Shown: positions 34,857-44,578, counted from the stretch's first letter. The stretch is DNA of 64,000 nucleotides from Acidobacteriaceae bacterium (GCA_003151335.1 PLXE01000022.1:1-64000), one strand, 5' to 3'. Numbers and translations: made by a program. The notes: generated by a model from the letters alone, not told the origin.

Positions 34857-36491
34857 ATGTCCAACTCGGCCCCAGCCCCGGTGAATCCCTGGATCGTGAC
34901 CATCGCCGTGATGCTGGCGACCTTCATGGAGATCCTCGACACCACGGTGGTCAACGTCTCCATTCCTCACATGGCGGGGAGCCTGGGCGCCACCGTCGAA
35001 GAGGGTACCTGGGTGGTGACCTCGTACCTGGTGTCGAACGCCATCATTCTGCCCATGGCCGGATGGCTGGCCAACCGCTTCGGGCGCCGCCGCATTCTGC
35101 TGACCTGCGTCGGTGGGTTCACGCTTACCTCGCTGCTTTGCGGCATGGCCACCAGCCTGGACTGGCTGATCTTCTTCCGCGTGCTGCAAGGGCTGACCGG
35201 TGGCGGGTTGCAGCCGCTGGCGCAGGCCGTCCTGCTGGAGACCTTCCCTCCCAAAAAGCACGGCTCGGCGATGGCGGCATTCGGGCTGGGCATCATCCTC
35301 GCGCCCATCCTCGGCCCCACGCTCGGCGGCTGGATCACCGACAATTACACCTGGCGCTGGATTTTCTACCTTAACCTGCCGGTGGGCGCGTTCTCCATGC
35401 TGATGATCAGCGCCTTTGTGCGCGATCCCCACTACATCGGCAAACACAAGACCGGCGGCGTTGACCTGTGGGGCATCGGCTTTCTGGCGCTGGGCTTCGG
35501 AATGCTGCAGGTCGTGCTCGATACCGGCGAGCGTAAAGACTGGTTCGGCAGCAATCAGATTCGGGTGTGGACCGCGCTGTGCGTCTTCGGACTGGTTGCC
35601 ATGGTGATCCGCGAGTTGAAGGCGCGCCATCCGATCGTGGACCTGCGCGTCCTGAAGGACGTCACGTTCAGCGCCGGCACCTTTCTGATGACGATGCTCG
35701 GCTTCGTGCTGTACGCCAGCCTCATGCTGCTGCCGATCTTCCTGCAAACGGTGCTCGGCTATCCGGCACTGCAATCGGGGCTGGCGCTGTCGCCCCGCGG
35801 ACTGGGATCGCTGGTTATGATGCCGGTTGTCGGGCAACTCACCAACCGCTACGATCCGCGCAAGCTGCTCGTCATCGGACTGGCGGTGGGCGCCTGGACC
35901 ATGTTCAGCCTCTCGCATCTGAACCTGAATACAGGCTACTGGGACATCTTCTGGCCGCAGGTGATCCAGGGCGGTGCCATGGCGTTTCTGTTCATCCCGC
36001 TGATGGCGACCAGCATGTCGGGCATTGCGAAAGAGAACATGGGCAACGCCACCAGCATCTACAACCTGATGCGCAACATCGGGGGCAGCTTCGGCATCGC
36101 CACCATGACCACCTTCCTGGCTCGCCGCAATCAGGTACACCAGGACCAGTTGGTCGGCCATGTCTCGGCATTCGACCCGCACACGCGCAACGTGTTGCAC
36201 GGGCTGCAAAGCTGGTTCCAGGTGCACGGATTTAACTCGGTGGACGCCAGCAAGAAGGCGCTGGCCGCCGTCTATGGCATGGTGCAAAAGCAGGCGGCCA
36301 TGCTCTCGTTTGTCGAGGCTTTCTGGATCATGGGCGTAATCTTTCTGCTCATGCTGCCGCTGCTGTTCCTGCTGCGCAATGCGCGCTCGTTGCACCCGCA
36401 TACGCGGAAGGCTGCTGCACCGATTGGGAGGCAACGATCGGCTGCGGCAAAAGTCGCGCCGGAGGAGGAATTGGTGGGATTCGGGCATTAG
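34857..36491 (+). CDS. MFS drug exporter, DHA2 (EmrB/QacA) family
   Basis: A 544-aa inner-membrane protein with about 14 predicted TM helices. The DHA2 motifs are seen: FMEILDTTVVNVSIPHMA in TM1, TWVVTSYLVSNAIILPMAGW, WLANRFGRRRILL (motif A), LQGLTGGGLQPLAQAVLLE and GPTLGGWITDNYTWRWIFYL (motif C region). Proton-driven efflux of amphiphilic compounds, usually together with an EmrA-type adaptor, is the family role, but no adaptor gene is adjacent. The frame opens at 34725, and ATG 34857 was chosen because it sits directly before the first helix. Confidence 0.92.
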   Translation: MSNSAPAPVNPWIVTIAVMLATFMEILDTTVVNVSIPHMAGSLGATVEEGTWVVTSYLVSNAIILPMAGWLANRFGRRRILLTCVGGFTLTSLLCGMATSLDWLIFFRVLQGLTGGGLQPLAQAVLLETFPPKKHGSAMAAFGLGIILAPILGPTLGGWITDNYTWRWIFYLNLPVGAFSMLMISAFVRDPHYIGKHKTGGVDLWGIGFLALGFGMLQVVLDTGERKDWFGSNQIRVWTALCVFGLVAMVIRELKARHPIVDLRVLKDVTFSAGTFLMTMLGFVLYASLMLLPIFLQTVLGYPALQSGLALSPRGLGSLVMMPVVGQLTNRYDPRKLLVIGLAVGAWTMFSLSHLNLNTGYWDIFWPQVIQGGAMAFLFIPLMATSMSGIAKENMGNATSIYNLMRNIGGSFGIATMTTFLARRNQVHQDQLVGHVSAFDPHTRNVLHGLQSWFQVHGFNSVDASKKALAAVYGMVQKQAAMLSFVEAFWIMGVIFLLMLPLLFLLRNARSLHPHTRKAAAPIGRQRSAAAKVAPEEELVGFGH

Positions 36492-36589
36492 ACCACGCAA
36501 GTGTGGCGCTTTGGCTGAATGATTCATCAGACCGTCAGGCCCTGAAGCGCACGGCTTTACAAGCCGCGGGAAAACTCTGTGGAAGAGTC

Positions 36590-36754
36590 TTGGTGGAAGC
36601 CCCCTGCTTCAGCAGGGGGAGCTGGACTTTAGTCCAGCGGAAAAGCGTTCGATTTTAGAATGGGCTTTAGCCCCGGGATTTCTCGATCGCCGGCGCTAGA
36701 GCGCATGATCGAAGTCGAGTTTCTCCCGGAGCGCTGAAGCGCTCCTTCCACCAA
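36590..36754 (-). repeat. Dispersed hairpin repeat, family B, copy 2 (inverted)
   Basis: Ends TTGGTGGAAG and CTTCCACCAA are perfect complements. The reverse complement follows copy 1 almost hairpin for hairpin (GGAGCGCTTCAGCGCTCC, CGCTCTAGCGCCGG, GGACTAAAGTCC, CCCCCTGCTGAAGCAGGGGG). It lies in the 351-base gap between the MFS and gluQ genes. No gene is seen in the rest of that gap. Confidence 0.8.
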
Positions 36755-36842
36755 CAAAGGCACTCCATGGGTTTCCAATTCTGAAAACGCCATAGACAAC
36801 GTAACCCAACAGCGCAGGCCGCCACACCTCTACAATCAACCC

Positions 36843-37709
36843 ATGATCGCAGGCCCCAATGTGCATGGCACTTCTTACCGCGGACGGCTGGCGCCCTCGC
36901 CCACCGGACTGCTGCACATCGGCCATGCCTGCACCTTCTGGACAGCCTACCGGCGCGCCGTCGAACATGGTGGGACCCTGATCTTCCGCAACGAAGATCT
37001 GGACCCGCAACGTTCCAAGCCGGAATTTGCGCGGGCCATGATGGAAGACCTGGAGTGGCTGGGCATCCGCTGGCAGGAGGGCCCCGACGTCGGCGGGCCG
37101 TTTGCGCCCTATGAGCAAAGCCGGCGGCGCGAGTCTTACCTGGCTGCGTGGCGCAAGTTGCGCGATGGCGGATTCATCTATCCCTGCAATTGCTCGCGCA
37201 AAGACTTGGCGCTATCGGCGGCGGCGCCGAATGAAAGCGATGATGGGCCGCTGTATCCGGGACGCTGCCGCGAAAAGGCCGTCGAGGCCAGCCAGCACGA
37301 AGCGCCCGCAGGCGTGAACTGGCGATTCCGCGTGCCCAACGGCGAGATGGCGGCCTTCGACGATCTGCGGCAGGGACCGCAGCATTTCATCGCGGGCAAG
37401 GACTTCGGCGACTTCGTGATCTGGCGGCGCGACGACGTGCCCGCCTATCAACTGGCGGTGGTGGCCGACGACGCAGCCATGGCGATCACCGAAGTGGTGC
37501 GCGGCGCCGACCTGCTGAAGTCCACGGCGCGGCAGTTGCTGCTGCTGCGCGCGCTCGGGCTACCGGCTCCCGCCTACTACCATTGCGATCTGTTGCGCGA
37601 TGAAGCGGGCCTTCGCCTGGCCAAGCGGCACGACGCCCTCAGCCTGCGCAGGTTGCGCCAGCAGGGTCATGCGCCGCAGCAGATACTGAATAGGTGCACA
37701 CAGCAGTGA
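36843..37709 (+). CDS. gluQ: Glutamyl-Q tRNA(Asp) synthetase
   Basis: A truncated GluRS paralogue that attaches glutamate to queuosine-34 of tRNA-Asp. The 288-aa size lacks the anticodon-binding domain, as expected. It has LAPSPTGLLHIGHACTFW (HIGH at 25-28), IFRNEDLDPQRSKPE, zinc-type cysteines in YPCNCSRKDL and YPGRCRE, WRFRVPNG, DFVIWRRDDVPAYQLAVVAD and a degenerate KMSKS, LRLAKRHDALSL. It acts in the cytosol. The upstream gap ends in a repeat, and no operon partner is evident. Confidence 0.93.
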   Translation: MIAGPNVHGTSYRGRLAPSPTGLLHIGHACTFWTAYRRAVEHGGTLIFRNEDLDPQRSKPEFARAMMEDLEWLGIRWQEGPDVGGPFAPYEQSRRRESYLAAWRKLRDGGFIYPCNCSRKDLALSAAAPNESDDGPLYPGRCREKAVEASQHEAPAGVNWRFRVPNGEMAAFDDLRQGPQHFIAGKDFGDFVIWRRDDVPAYQLAVVADDAAMAITEVVRGADLLKSTARQLLLLRALGLPAPAYYHCDLLRDEAGLRLAKRHDALSLRRLRQQGHAPQQILNRCTQQ

Positions 37710-37764
37710 TGGCAAATCTCTATCCGTAAGACTTGCACGCCCACTCACCGTAGAATGTCACTTC

Positions 37765-39468
37765 ATGAATTATGTGCCGATTAACGGTCTGCGGATGCTG
37801 GCAGTGGAAAGCGGCATACTGTTCGCCGCATTCCTTATCGCATATATCAGCTTGCGCTTTCTGCATCCAGAAGTGAGGCAGCCAGGATGGCTCGCGTGGA
37901 TACTCGGCAGCAATTTGCGCTCGGTGGTGTTGGTGATGGCCGTCGCGCTGGCCGGTCGGGCGCTGCTGTTGCCCGTCGTCGGTATTCCCCAACCTCGCAT
38001 CAACGACGAATACAGCTATTTGCTGATGGCTGACACCTTCTCCCATCACCGGCTCAGCAATCCAACCCCGCCCGCGTGGCAGCATTTCGAGACCTTCCAT
38101 GTGAACATGACGCCCACCTATCACTCGAAATACCCGGTGTCGCAGGGAATCGCGTTGGCCTTCGGGCAGATCGTTTTCCATCAGCCGTGGATCGGGGTGT
38201 ATCTCAGTACCGCTCTCTTGTGCGGGGCGATCTGTTGGTGCCTGCAAGCCTTCCTGCCGCCGGGATGGGCGCTGCTGGGCGGGTTGCTGGCGGTGGTCCG
38301 CTTCGCGCTTTTGTCCTACTGGATGAATTCCTACTGGGGAGGGTCCATGGCTGCGCTCGGCGGCGCGCTGGCTCTGGGCGCTGTCGTGCGGCTATTCCAG
38401 CCTGGGCTTACAAACCCGCGCCGGTCCATACTTGCAGGTGCCTTTGCGATCGCGCTGCTCATCCTGGCTACGTCGCGTCCCTACGAAGGTTTGGCATTGT
38501 CCATTCCGCTGTTGGCGTACTTCGGCTACCAGACAGTACGGGCGAGGATTGGGACCAAAGCGCTGCTTCGCGCGACGCTGCTGCCGGTCGTAGTCATCGG
38601 ACTCGCCGGAGTTGTACTCATGGGCTACTACAACCAGAAGACTACCGGGAGTCCTCTCTTACTACCGTACGTCCTGTACCAACGTACCTATCCAGATCTG
38701 CCGCTTGCGCTGCCCCTATTCCTTGGGCAAAGAGGCAGGCCTCACCTACCCGTTAGCGATCCGGTCTTCGAAAAATGGTACGCAGTCCTGGCCGAGGAGC
38801 ATGGCTACCAGCAAACCAACACGGTCGCTGGACTCGCCGCCTTGGAAGCCCGGCGGCTTGGGATCAATTGGCTTTTCTACGTGGGCCCGGCGCTATCTTT
38901 ACCAGTATTACTGGGCTTCTTGTCGTGCCTAATGCAGCGCCGGCTGCGGATTGCGGTAGCCGTCACGATCACGACCGGAGCTGCCATTGCACTATCGATT
39001 GTCTCGCAACTCCACTACTTCTCACCGGCGACCGTCGCCGTGTACCTCTTTGCCGTCGCCGGTCTGCAGTACCTCTGGCAGCAGCAAAAGGACGGCGAGC
39101 GGGCCTTCGTTCTGGCCGTATGCCTCACCGTAGTTGCGGTTTCACTGTCGCGGCAAACCGGCGGCACGGCGATGAATGCCGTCTTCGCCTTCCGCGACGC
39201 CCGCAAATGGGTGGCCCAGCAGCTAGACAACCAGCCGGGAAAACAGTTGGTCCTGGTGGCGTACGATTTGCAGCAGCATTATCCGGGAAACGAACTGGTG
39301 CACAATGGGGCGGATTTCAACTCAGAAAAGATTCTGTGGGCGCGATCCAAGGGAGAGGACAATGACCGGGAGTTGTGCCAGGCGTATGCGGACAGGACCT
39401 TCTGGAGCGTGAAGACTGACGACGTGAACATCTCGTTGACTCCTCTCGACCTGTGTCAACACCCGTAA
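37765..39468 (+). CDS. Polytopic glycosyltransferase-like membrane protein
   Basis: A 567-aa protein with about 11-12 predicted TM helices. The first external loop contains INDEYSYLLMADTFSHHRLS, the acidic-pair signature of GT-C (PMT/ArnT-like) enzymes that use polyprenyl-phosphate sugars. Then comes FETFHVNMTPTYHSKYPVSQG. The C-terminal ~110 residues are soluble and probably periplasmic (FRDARKWVAQQLDNQPGKQL). Donor and acceptor cannot be inferred. It starts 55 bases after gluQ. A strong hairpin follows. Confidence 0.75.
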   Translation: MNYVPINGLRMLAVESGILFAAFLIAYISLRFLHPEVRQPGWLAWILGSNLRSVVLVMAVALAGRALLLPVVGIPQPRINDEYSYLLMADTFSHHRLSNPTPPAWQHFETFHVNMTPTYHSKYPVSQGIALAFGQIVFHQPWIGVYLSTALLCGAICWCLQAFLPPGWALLGGLLAVVRFALLSYWMNSYWGGSMAALGGALALGAVVRLFQPGLTNPRRSILAGAFAIALLILATSRPYEGLALSIPLLAYFGYQTVRARIGTKALLRATLLPVVVIGLAGVVLMGYYNQKTTGSPLLLPYVLYQRTYPDLPLALPLFLGQRGRPHLPVSDPVFEKWYAVLAEEHGYQQTNTVAGLAALEARRLGINWLFYVGPALSLPVLLGFLSCLMQRRLRIAVAVTITTGAAIALSIVSQLHYFSPATVAVYLFAVAGLQYLWQQQKDGERAFVLAVCLTVVAVSLSRQTGGTAMNAVFAFRDARKWVAQQLDNQPGKQLVLVAYDLQQHYPGNELVHNGADFNSEKILWARSKGEDNDRELCQAYADRTFWSVKTDDVNISLTPLDLCQHP

Positions 39469-39484
39469 CCAAGGCGTCTTCCGC

Positions 39485-39542
39485 CCGCGGTTGCGCAATG
39501 CAGCTGCGGCAATTCTGCATTTGCGCCGCGTCCCAACCGCGG
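39485..39542. repeat. Long two-tier inverted repeat after the membrane-protein gene
   Basis: CCGCGGTTG (39485-39493) pairs with CAACCGCGG (39534-39542). Inside, CGCAATGCAG pairs with CTGCATTTGCG with one bulge. There is no T-run, so it may be an mRNA 3'-end structure. The rest of the 401-base gap up to 39869 shows nothing recognisable. Confidence 0.6.
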
Positions 39543-39869
39543 TCAAAGGCCAACCTTTCGCCCGCGCTTTTCATCCTATGAGCACATGTGACCAGACACG
39601 GAATGCGGTGTCGTCTAAGGTTGGGCAAGTTAGTGGGGTTGATAGGCCGAGCGCCGGTTAGAAAATCGCCTGACTGCCGAGCTGTAAAGTTTGCGCAGCA
39701 GATTGCCGAAGTAGCTTAGCAGTATGCACTGCCCAAGCGGCGCTCACCGCAAGGAACAAATTCGAACGGGGAGTCGACGGTCGCATGATGGTCGCTGTGC
39801 TTTCGGCCATGCCACCGCGTCAGTCAAACCAGCATCGTAGCGGGTGAAGGGACCGCAATCGTCATCCCA

Positions 39870-40169
39870 ATGACCCTAAGTCAAAAAATCGTTCCGTTGC
39901 TTGTCCTTTGCGTCTTGCAGGCTGGAGACCTGCTCTCGACCCGCCTGGCGTTGAAAATACCGGGAGTCATGGAACTGAACCCGCTGGTGCGCCAGTTAGG
40001 GTTATGGCCGGCGAAACTGCTGGTGTGCGCACTCGTGCTGGTGCTGGTGTGGCAGGCGAAACGGATGCGGCGGCTGTGGACGCTGTGCGGAATCTATGCG
40101 GTGATCGTCGCTTCCAATGTGCTGTTACTTGTCACCCATGCCGGCGCCTTGGCGCAGCGGACAAACTGA
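39870..40169 (+). CDS. Small membrane protein (DUF5658-like)
   Basis: A 99-aa protein with three predicted TM helices. It begins with a hydrophobic segment containing the QAGDLLSTRLALKIPGVMEL motif and the ELNPL turn that typify small DUF5658-like membrane proteins. It ends in a third helix (IYAVIVASNVLLLVTHAGA). The function of that group is unknown. No clear ribosome-binding site. It is convergent with the PEGA-protein gene. Confidence 0.6.
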   Translation: MTLSQKIVPLLVLCVLQAGDLLSTRLALKIPGVMELNPLVRQLGLWPAKLLVCALVLVLVWQAKRMRRLWTLCGIYAVIVASNVLLLVTHAGALAQRTN

Positions 40170-40250
40170 ACCACGACCTGGACCGCCATGCCGGTCTCCA
40201 AAAACGGTCCGGCTCCAACCCGGATGTGAGCTTCACCCAGCCTCACGCCG

Positions 40251-41519
40251 TCACTGCGGGGCCAGCGATTTTTGTTCCAGGTTTGCGCCCACTTTGCGCT
40301 GGCCGGCCTCCACCACCATCTTGCGCTGCCACGTTCCGCCGTCCTTCTTGCGCAGGGCGATCGTGTGCTGACCAGGTTCGACGGCGAAGGAATACGGCGT
40401 TTTCCCGACGTACGCGCCATCTACGAATATGTCAGCGCCCACCGGGCTCGACCAAAAATTCAATACTGCCTCTCCTGGTGAATCTTTGGCGACAGGTTCT
40501 GAATATTTGGCAGCCGGTTCTGCATGTTTGGGAGCCGGTGCTGAACTCTTGGGTGCCCCTGCGGGCGGGGTGGGCGCGGGCGGAAATGCCAGGTTGAGCG
40601 ACTTTTGTTCCAGATAGGCGGTGACTCTACGATTGCTGGGGTCCGCCCGCACGGTGCGCTGCCAGGTCGCGAAGTCCGGCTTGCGCAGAGTGATCGTATG
40701 TTCACCCGGTGGAACGACGACGGAATGCGGTGTTTTCCCGATGGTCATGCCATCCAGGGATATATCAGCGCCCGCCGGACTCGACCAGATCTCCAACGGC
40801 ATCGGTGGTGGCGGTGGTGGCGGCTCCTTGCGCGGCGGTTCTGCCGGCGGTGGGCTGGGCGGAAGTGCCAGAGCAGTCTGCACCGCTGGACTATCCACAT
40901 CGCAGTTGACGTAGTAAACGGAGAGAGGCGCTGCCTTGGGCATCTGTTTCGTTGGCAACAGTACATCGCCTTGGATGGCGGCCAGTACATACTCCACAAG
41001 TTTCTCTCGGGAAGGAAACCCAGCCAGGCTGTAACGGGAGACTACCCGGCCTTGCTGATTGTAGGCGCGTGCATACAGCGACTTGGGCTTGTCGTCGCGC
41101 TGCAGATCCAGCGTGGTGGTGGTTTTGGGGGGTGGCACGCCGGCATACGCGTAGCTCCAGGTTCCTCCGTAACTGCTGGTCTTGGTCACATTCCCGGCCT
41201 CAGGCGCCGTACTGGTGTAAGTGTGGGCCGAGGGAGTAAGCCCTTCGAACATCGCTTCCGAGGTCGAAAAAATCACCACGTAGTTATTGGTGCTGGAGGA
41301 CGGTATTTGAGAAAAGCAAAGGCCTGTGTAGTCCTGCTTGCGTAACTTTTTGTCGATCCATTTCGCGGCGAACTTGGGGATGGCGGGAACCGGCTGTCCA
41401 CCTTCAGCCACCGCGAAGGAGACGTTCTTGGTGCAAACTTCGGGAGCGGAGGCCGGCGTCTGCGCCCAGACACCGGCGGCTGCCGCGAGCAAGCAAATCA
41501 GTACCGCGGGAGTTTTCAT
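40251..41519 (-). CDS. Secreted protein with two C-terminal PEGA domains
   Basis: A 422-aa exported protein. The signal peptide MKTPAVLICLLAAAAGVWAQ is followed by a ~180-residue unknown domain (VSFAVAEGGQPVPAIPKFAA, AYNQQGRVVSRYSLAGFPSR). A Pro-rich linker (EPPRKEPPPPPPPMP) leads to PEGA domain 1 (LEIWSSPAGADISLDGMTIG), an Ala/Pro/Lys linker, and PEGA domain 2 (LNFWSSPVGADIFVDGAYVG). The two PEGA copies are close paralogues. PEGA modules are surface-associated beta-domains. ATG 41519 is preferred over the upstream opening because of the signal peptide. Confidence 0.8.
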   Translation of the reverse strand: MKTPAVLICLLAAAAGVWAQTPASAPEVCTKNVSFAVAEGGQPVPAIPKFAAKWIDKKLRKQDYTGLCFSQIPSSSTNNYVVIFSTSEAMFEGLTPSAHTYTSTAPEAGNVTKTSSYGGTWSYAYAGVPPPKTTTTLDLQRDDKPKSLYARAYNQQGRVVSRYSLAGFPSREKLVEYVLAAIQGDVLLPTKQMPKAAPLSVYYVNCDVDSPAVQTALALPPSPPPAEPPRKEPPPPPPPMPLEIWSSPAGADISLDGMTIGKTPHSVVVPPGEHTITLRKPDFATWQRTVRADPSNRRVTAYLEQKSLNLAFPPAPTPPAGAPKSSAPAPKHAEPAAKYSEPVAKDSPGEAVLNFWSSPVGADIFVDGAYVGKTPYSFAVEPGQHTIALRKKDGGTWQRKMVVEAGQRKVGANLEQKSLAPQ

Positions 41520-42013
41520 GGTGAAGCCGCAATTATAGCGGAAAAAACGCGGCCGAGATGCTTCTGCTGTGTGGCGCTGTGCGAGGTGATCCAACAACGT
41601 GGAGCGGTAGCCTTCGGCTGCGCTTAGGGCAGAGCTGTTCATCATCTGACACCTTCTGGGCATGCATATTTTGACATTTATATGGAGCAAAAACAAGAAT
41701 AAAGTAGCCTAAAAGTTCAGCAAATTACGGCCTTAAAGTGCTTAATCGAAATCCGCTTTCTGCAAGCCTTTAGTGCCATGTCTTTTCGCTATAAGGGCCA
41801 TAGATTTTGCGAAAAAACAGCCCTACACTCATAGGATTGATGCGGTTTTCGTGGGTTCCTTCTAGCTCCGTGTGAGTGGCACTTTCTACGATCAGGTCGG
41901 GCTAATATTGCGGATTTGTTTACTTCCAGGATGGTTCGGCTGTGGCGATTCCGTCTTGGCTAACGTTGACAAACCGCCGGAATCGAAACATTCGCGTACG
42001 CGGAGGTGCTAGG
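41520..42013. other. Divergent AT-richer control region before the Tad locus
   Basis: This 494-base gap between the divergent PEGA-protein and tadG genes becomes AT-rich at 41660-41860 (for example TTGACATTTATATGG at 41671), a likely promoter area for the pilus minor genes. No ORF or RNA was recognised. Confidence 0.4.
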
Positions 42014-43336
42014 GTGACGAATTTATCTCCAACACAGAAACAGAATTTGAAGCGATTCGGCAGGTCCGACGAAGGACAAGCCCTGGTGCTGACCGCCCTG
42101 GCGCTGGTTGTCCTGGTGCTGATGGCCGGCCTGGGTGTCGATGTCGGGTATCTGCGCTACCAGAAGCAGCAGATGCAGAAAGCGGCTGACGCTGGCGCCC
42201 TCGCCGGTGCCACGGCGCTTGCTTATAACGGGAACTGGAACGCCGCGGCTATAGCCGATGTCAACGCGAATGGGTTTTCTGCCACCAAGTCTGATGGAAC
42301 GTCCACTGGAGTAACGATCACCGTTGCCAAGCCTTGGGAGGGCTCGTTTGCGGGTCAAGACGGCTATGTGGAAGTCAGTGTGACCCAGCCTCAGCCAACC
42401 TTCTTCATGAGGGTCCTCCCCGGCCACGATACGGTGGCGGTTCGTAGCTGGGCGGTGGCCTCCGCATTAGCGCCCGGGTCATTTTGTATCATCGCCATGG
42501 ATCCCACTGATTCAAGGTCCTTCTTGGTAGATGGGGGCGTCACCATCGGGTCTACGTGCGGTATCTACGTTAACTCGAGTGACCCATCTTCAGCTTTACA
42601 GAAAAATGGAGTTAGCGGCACTATAAAGGCCTCCTATATTGGCATCGTTGGCGGCTGCAGCGCTAGCGGCGGTAGCGGCTGCGTACCACCTGAAGTTGTC
42701 AGCGACCTTTCCTCAGGACAAAAGCCGGTGACTGGGATTGCCCCGATCAAGGATCCGTTGGCCAATGTGTGCCCCAGCCCCGCAACTGCCAGCTGTCCAC
42801 AGCTAAAGCCGCTAACTTGCAGCCTTCAGAAGGGCCCGACGTTTTATCCGGACACCTTTTGCAACCTTAGCCTTGGCAGCACCAACACCTACACCTTCAC
42901 TCCAGGCGTTTATGTCCTGGTTGGTGGCCTAAGCGTCACCGGTTCACCGACAATAAAGAGCACTGGTGGGGTGACCTTTTACAATACCTCCAAGGCAGGC
43001 TACCCGTACGGTGGCATCACGATGGCCGGTTCACCCAAGGTGACACTGTCCGCTCCCACGACTGGTCCTCTTGCGGGAATGCTCTTCTTTCAAGACCGTT
43101 CAGTGCCCGTCGGCTCCCCAGGCAGCAACTTTAAAGGTTCCAGTGTGCAGGGTTACACAGGGTCAATCTATTTTCCGACTACTGATATCACATTTGAAGG
43201 GACCCCCGCTGTAGCATCTACGGCCACAATTTTGCTTGGCTACCAGTTGCACTTCAAGGGGAATACCAGCATCGAGAACTACACTTACCTTTCCACTGGT
43301 GGAGGCCCAATTCACGGCGCAACCCTGGCCGAGTGA
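42014..43336 (+). CDS. tadG: TadG-like pilus assembly protein
   Basis: A 440-aa protein with an N-terminal membrane anchor in DEGQALVLTALALVVLVLMA, followed by GVDVGYLRYQKQQMQKAADA GALAGATAL-type text. This is the TadG/TadE-like prepilin start, in which pseudopilin-like proteins are processed or anchored next to the Gly-Gln pair. The large C-terminal domain (residues ~160-440) is Ser/Gly/Thr-rich and extracytoplasmic. GTG 42014 has GGAGG seven bases upstream and is preferred over GTG 41942. It is followed immediately by two tadE genes on the same strand. Confidence 0.83.
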   Translation: MTNLSPTQKQNLKRFGRSDEGQALVLTALALVVLVLMAGLGVDVGYLRYQKQQMQKAADAGALAGATALAYNGNWNAAAIADVNANGFSATKSDGTSTGVTITVAKPWEGSFAGQDGYVEVSVTQPQPTFFMRVLPGHDTVAVRSWAVASALAPGSFCIIAMDPTDSRSFLVDGGVTIGSTCGIYVNSSDPSSALQKNGVSGTIKASYIGIVGGCSASGGSGCVPPEVVSDLSSGQKPVTGIAPIKDPLANVCPSPATASCPQLKPLTCSLQKGPTFYPDTFCNLSLGSTNTYTFTPGVYVLVGGLSVTGSPTIKSTGGVTFYNTSKAGYPYGGITMAGSPKVTLSAPTTGPLAGMLFFQDRSVPVGSPGSNFKGSSVQGYTGSIYFPTTDITFEGTPAVASTATILLGYQLHFKGNTSIENYTYLSTGGGPIHGATLAE

Positions 43337-43915
43337 GTGAATGAAGTGGATCAAATGGAACCGACGGCAATGAGGCAAAAGAAAGCGGTGGGCTGTCTAT
43401 CTAGGCAGGCGGCACGGCAGGCCAAGACCGCGGAGTCTGGGCAGACCTTGCTGGAGTTTGCTTTCATGCTGCCGTTCATGATGTTGCTTTTGCTGGGAAT
43501 CGCAGAAATCGGGCGGGCGGCGTTCATCAGCATTACCGTGACCAACGCGGCTACCGCGGGCGCCGAATATGGTTCTCAAAACGGTACCACTGCATCGGAC
43601 GTTCCCGGCATGCAAAACGCAGCCCTATGTGATGCCAATGGTCACATCAGTTTGAGTGCTTGCAACACCACTGGTATTCTCACGAGCGGGAATATTATTC
43701 CGACTTCTGGTTGCGCCTGCGATACGGGAGCTGGGACGTCCTGTAATCAAGCCTTTCTTTCCTGCACCAGTTCGGCAATAACTGGCTGCAGTGGTCAAAT
43801 TGTTGAGTGCGTCCAAGTTACCACCCACGTAGACTTCAGTCCGTTGTTTCACTATCCGGGATTGCCCACGACGTATCAGGCCAACGGGAAAGCAGTCCAG
43901 CGGGTGCGGCAGTAG
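43337..43915 (+). CDS. tadE: TadE-like pseudopilin, 1
   Basis: A 192-aa protein with the TadE signature: ESGQTLLEFAFMLPFMMLLL followed by LGIAEIGRA, a single N-terminal helix with the Glu-Phe pair. The C-terminal part has several Cys pairs (CNTTG, SGCACDTGAGTSCN), suggesting disulphides outside the cytoplasm. The GTG start abuts the tadG stop, and ATG 43355 or 43370 are alternatives. Together with tadG and the next gene it forms the minor-pseudopilin operon of the Tad system. Confidence 0.83.
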   Translation: MNEVDQMEPTAMRQKKAVGCLSRQAARQAKTAESGQTLLEFAFMLPFMMLLLLGIAEIGRAAFISITVTNAATAGAEYGSQNGTTASDVPGMQNAALCDANGHISLSACNTTGILTSGNIIPTSGCACDTGAGTSCNQAFLSCTSSAITGCSGQIVECVQVTTHVDFSPLFHYPGLPTTYQANGKAVQRVRQ

Positions 43916-43960
43916 CAGATCGAGGGCTTGCTGCTATAGGCAAGGCTAAAAGGAGTGATG

Positions 43961-44419
43961 ATGATGCGAAGCGTCCGACAAAAAAACGGAGAGGCGGGTA
44001 GCGCCCTGGTAGAGTTCGCACTGGCGACCGTGATAATCCTCACCGTGCTGTTCGGTATCATAGACATGGGCCGGGCGCTTTATGCCTTCGATTGGGTATC
44101 GGATGCGGCCCGCCGAGGCACACGCTACGCGATGGTGAGAGGAACGTCGTCCTGCACAGGCTCGCCGCAGTTGTCGGACTGTAAAGCCGGTCCACCTCTG
44201 ATTACGACTTATATCGAGGGTAATGCGTTCGCACTCGATCAGAGTGCGATCACCGTGATTGCCCAATGCTGGCCGTCGAGCCACGCCTTTGACCCACCGC
44301 CCTGCACTCCCGGCAAAACGGTAGCGGTCACGGTGCAATATAATTTTGCATTCCTTTCTCCCTTTACCCCCCATTCATGGACCATGACGAGTTCTTCGAT
44401 AAGGACAGTCTCACAATAG
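43961..44419 (+). CDS. tadE: TadE-like pseudopilin, 2
   Basis: A 152-aa protein with EAGSALVEFALATVIILTVL followed by FGIIDMGRALYAFD, the TadE pattern. The extracytoplasmic domain has Cys in GTSSCTGSPQLSDCKAG. AAGGAG with five-base spacing supports the ATG at 43961 within a GTGATGATGATG run. It is the last gene of the plus-strand tad minor operon, and the main Tad genes converge from the other side. Confidence 0.83.
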   Translation: MMRSVRQKNGEAGSALVEFALATVIILTVLFGIIDMGRALYAFDWVSDAARRGTRYAMVRGTSSCTGSPQLSDCKAGPPLITTYIEGNAFALDQSAITVIAQCWPSSHAFDPPPCTPGKTVAVTVQYNFAFLSPFTPHSWTMTSSSIRTVSQ

Positions 44420-44578
44420 AGCGCGGCGACCCTAGAACGGGCTGCGATTTGAGGATCGAGATTGCGGCTCTCCAACCACGGCTTGCCGGCATCTTCGCAT
44501 TGACGCCCCACAACTCCGCGAAACCGAAGATCCTCCGGCGCGAAGAACCCGCCAAACAAGAGTGAGAAACGGCAAGCG

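Noticed and set aside
41671-41700. Consensus sigma-70 promoter before tadG
   Set aside because: TTGACA is present, but no acceptable -10 box lies at 16-18 bp, so it is only noted as AT-rich.
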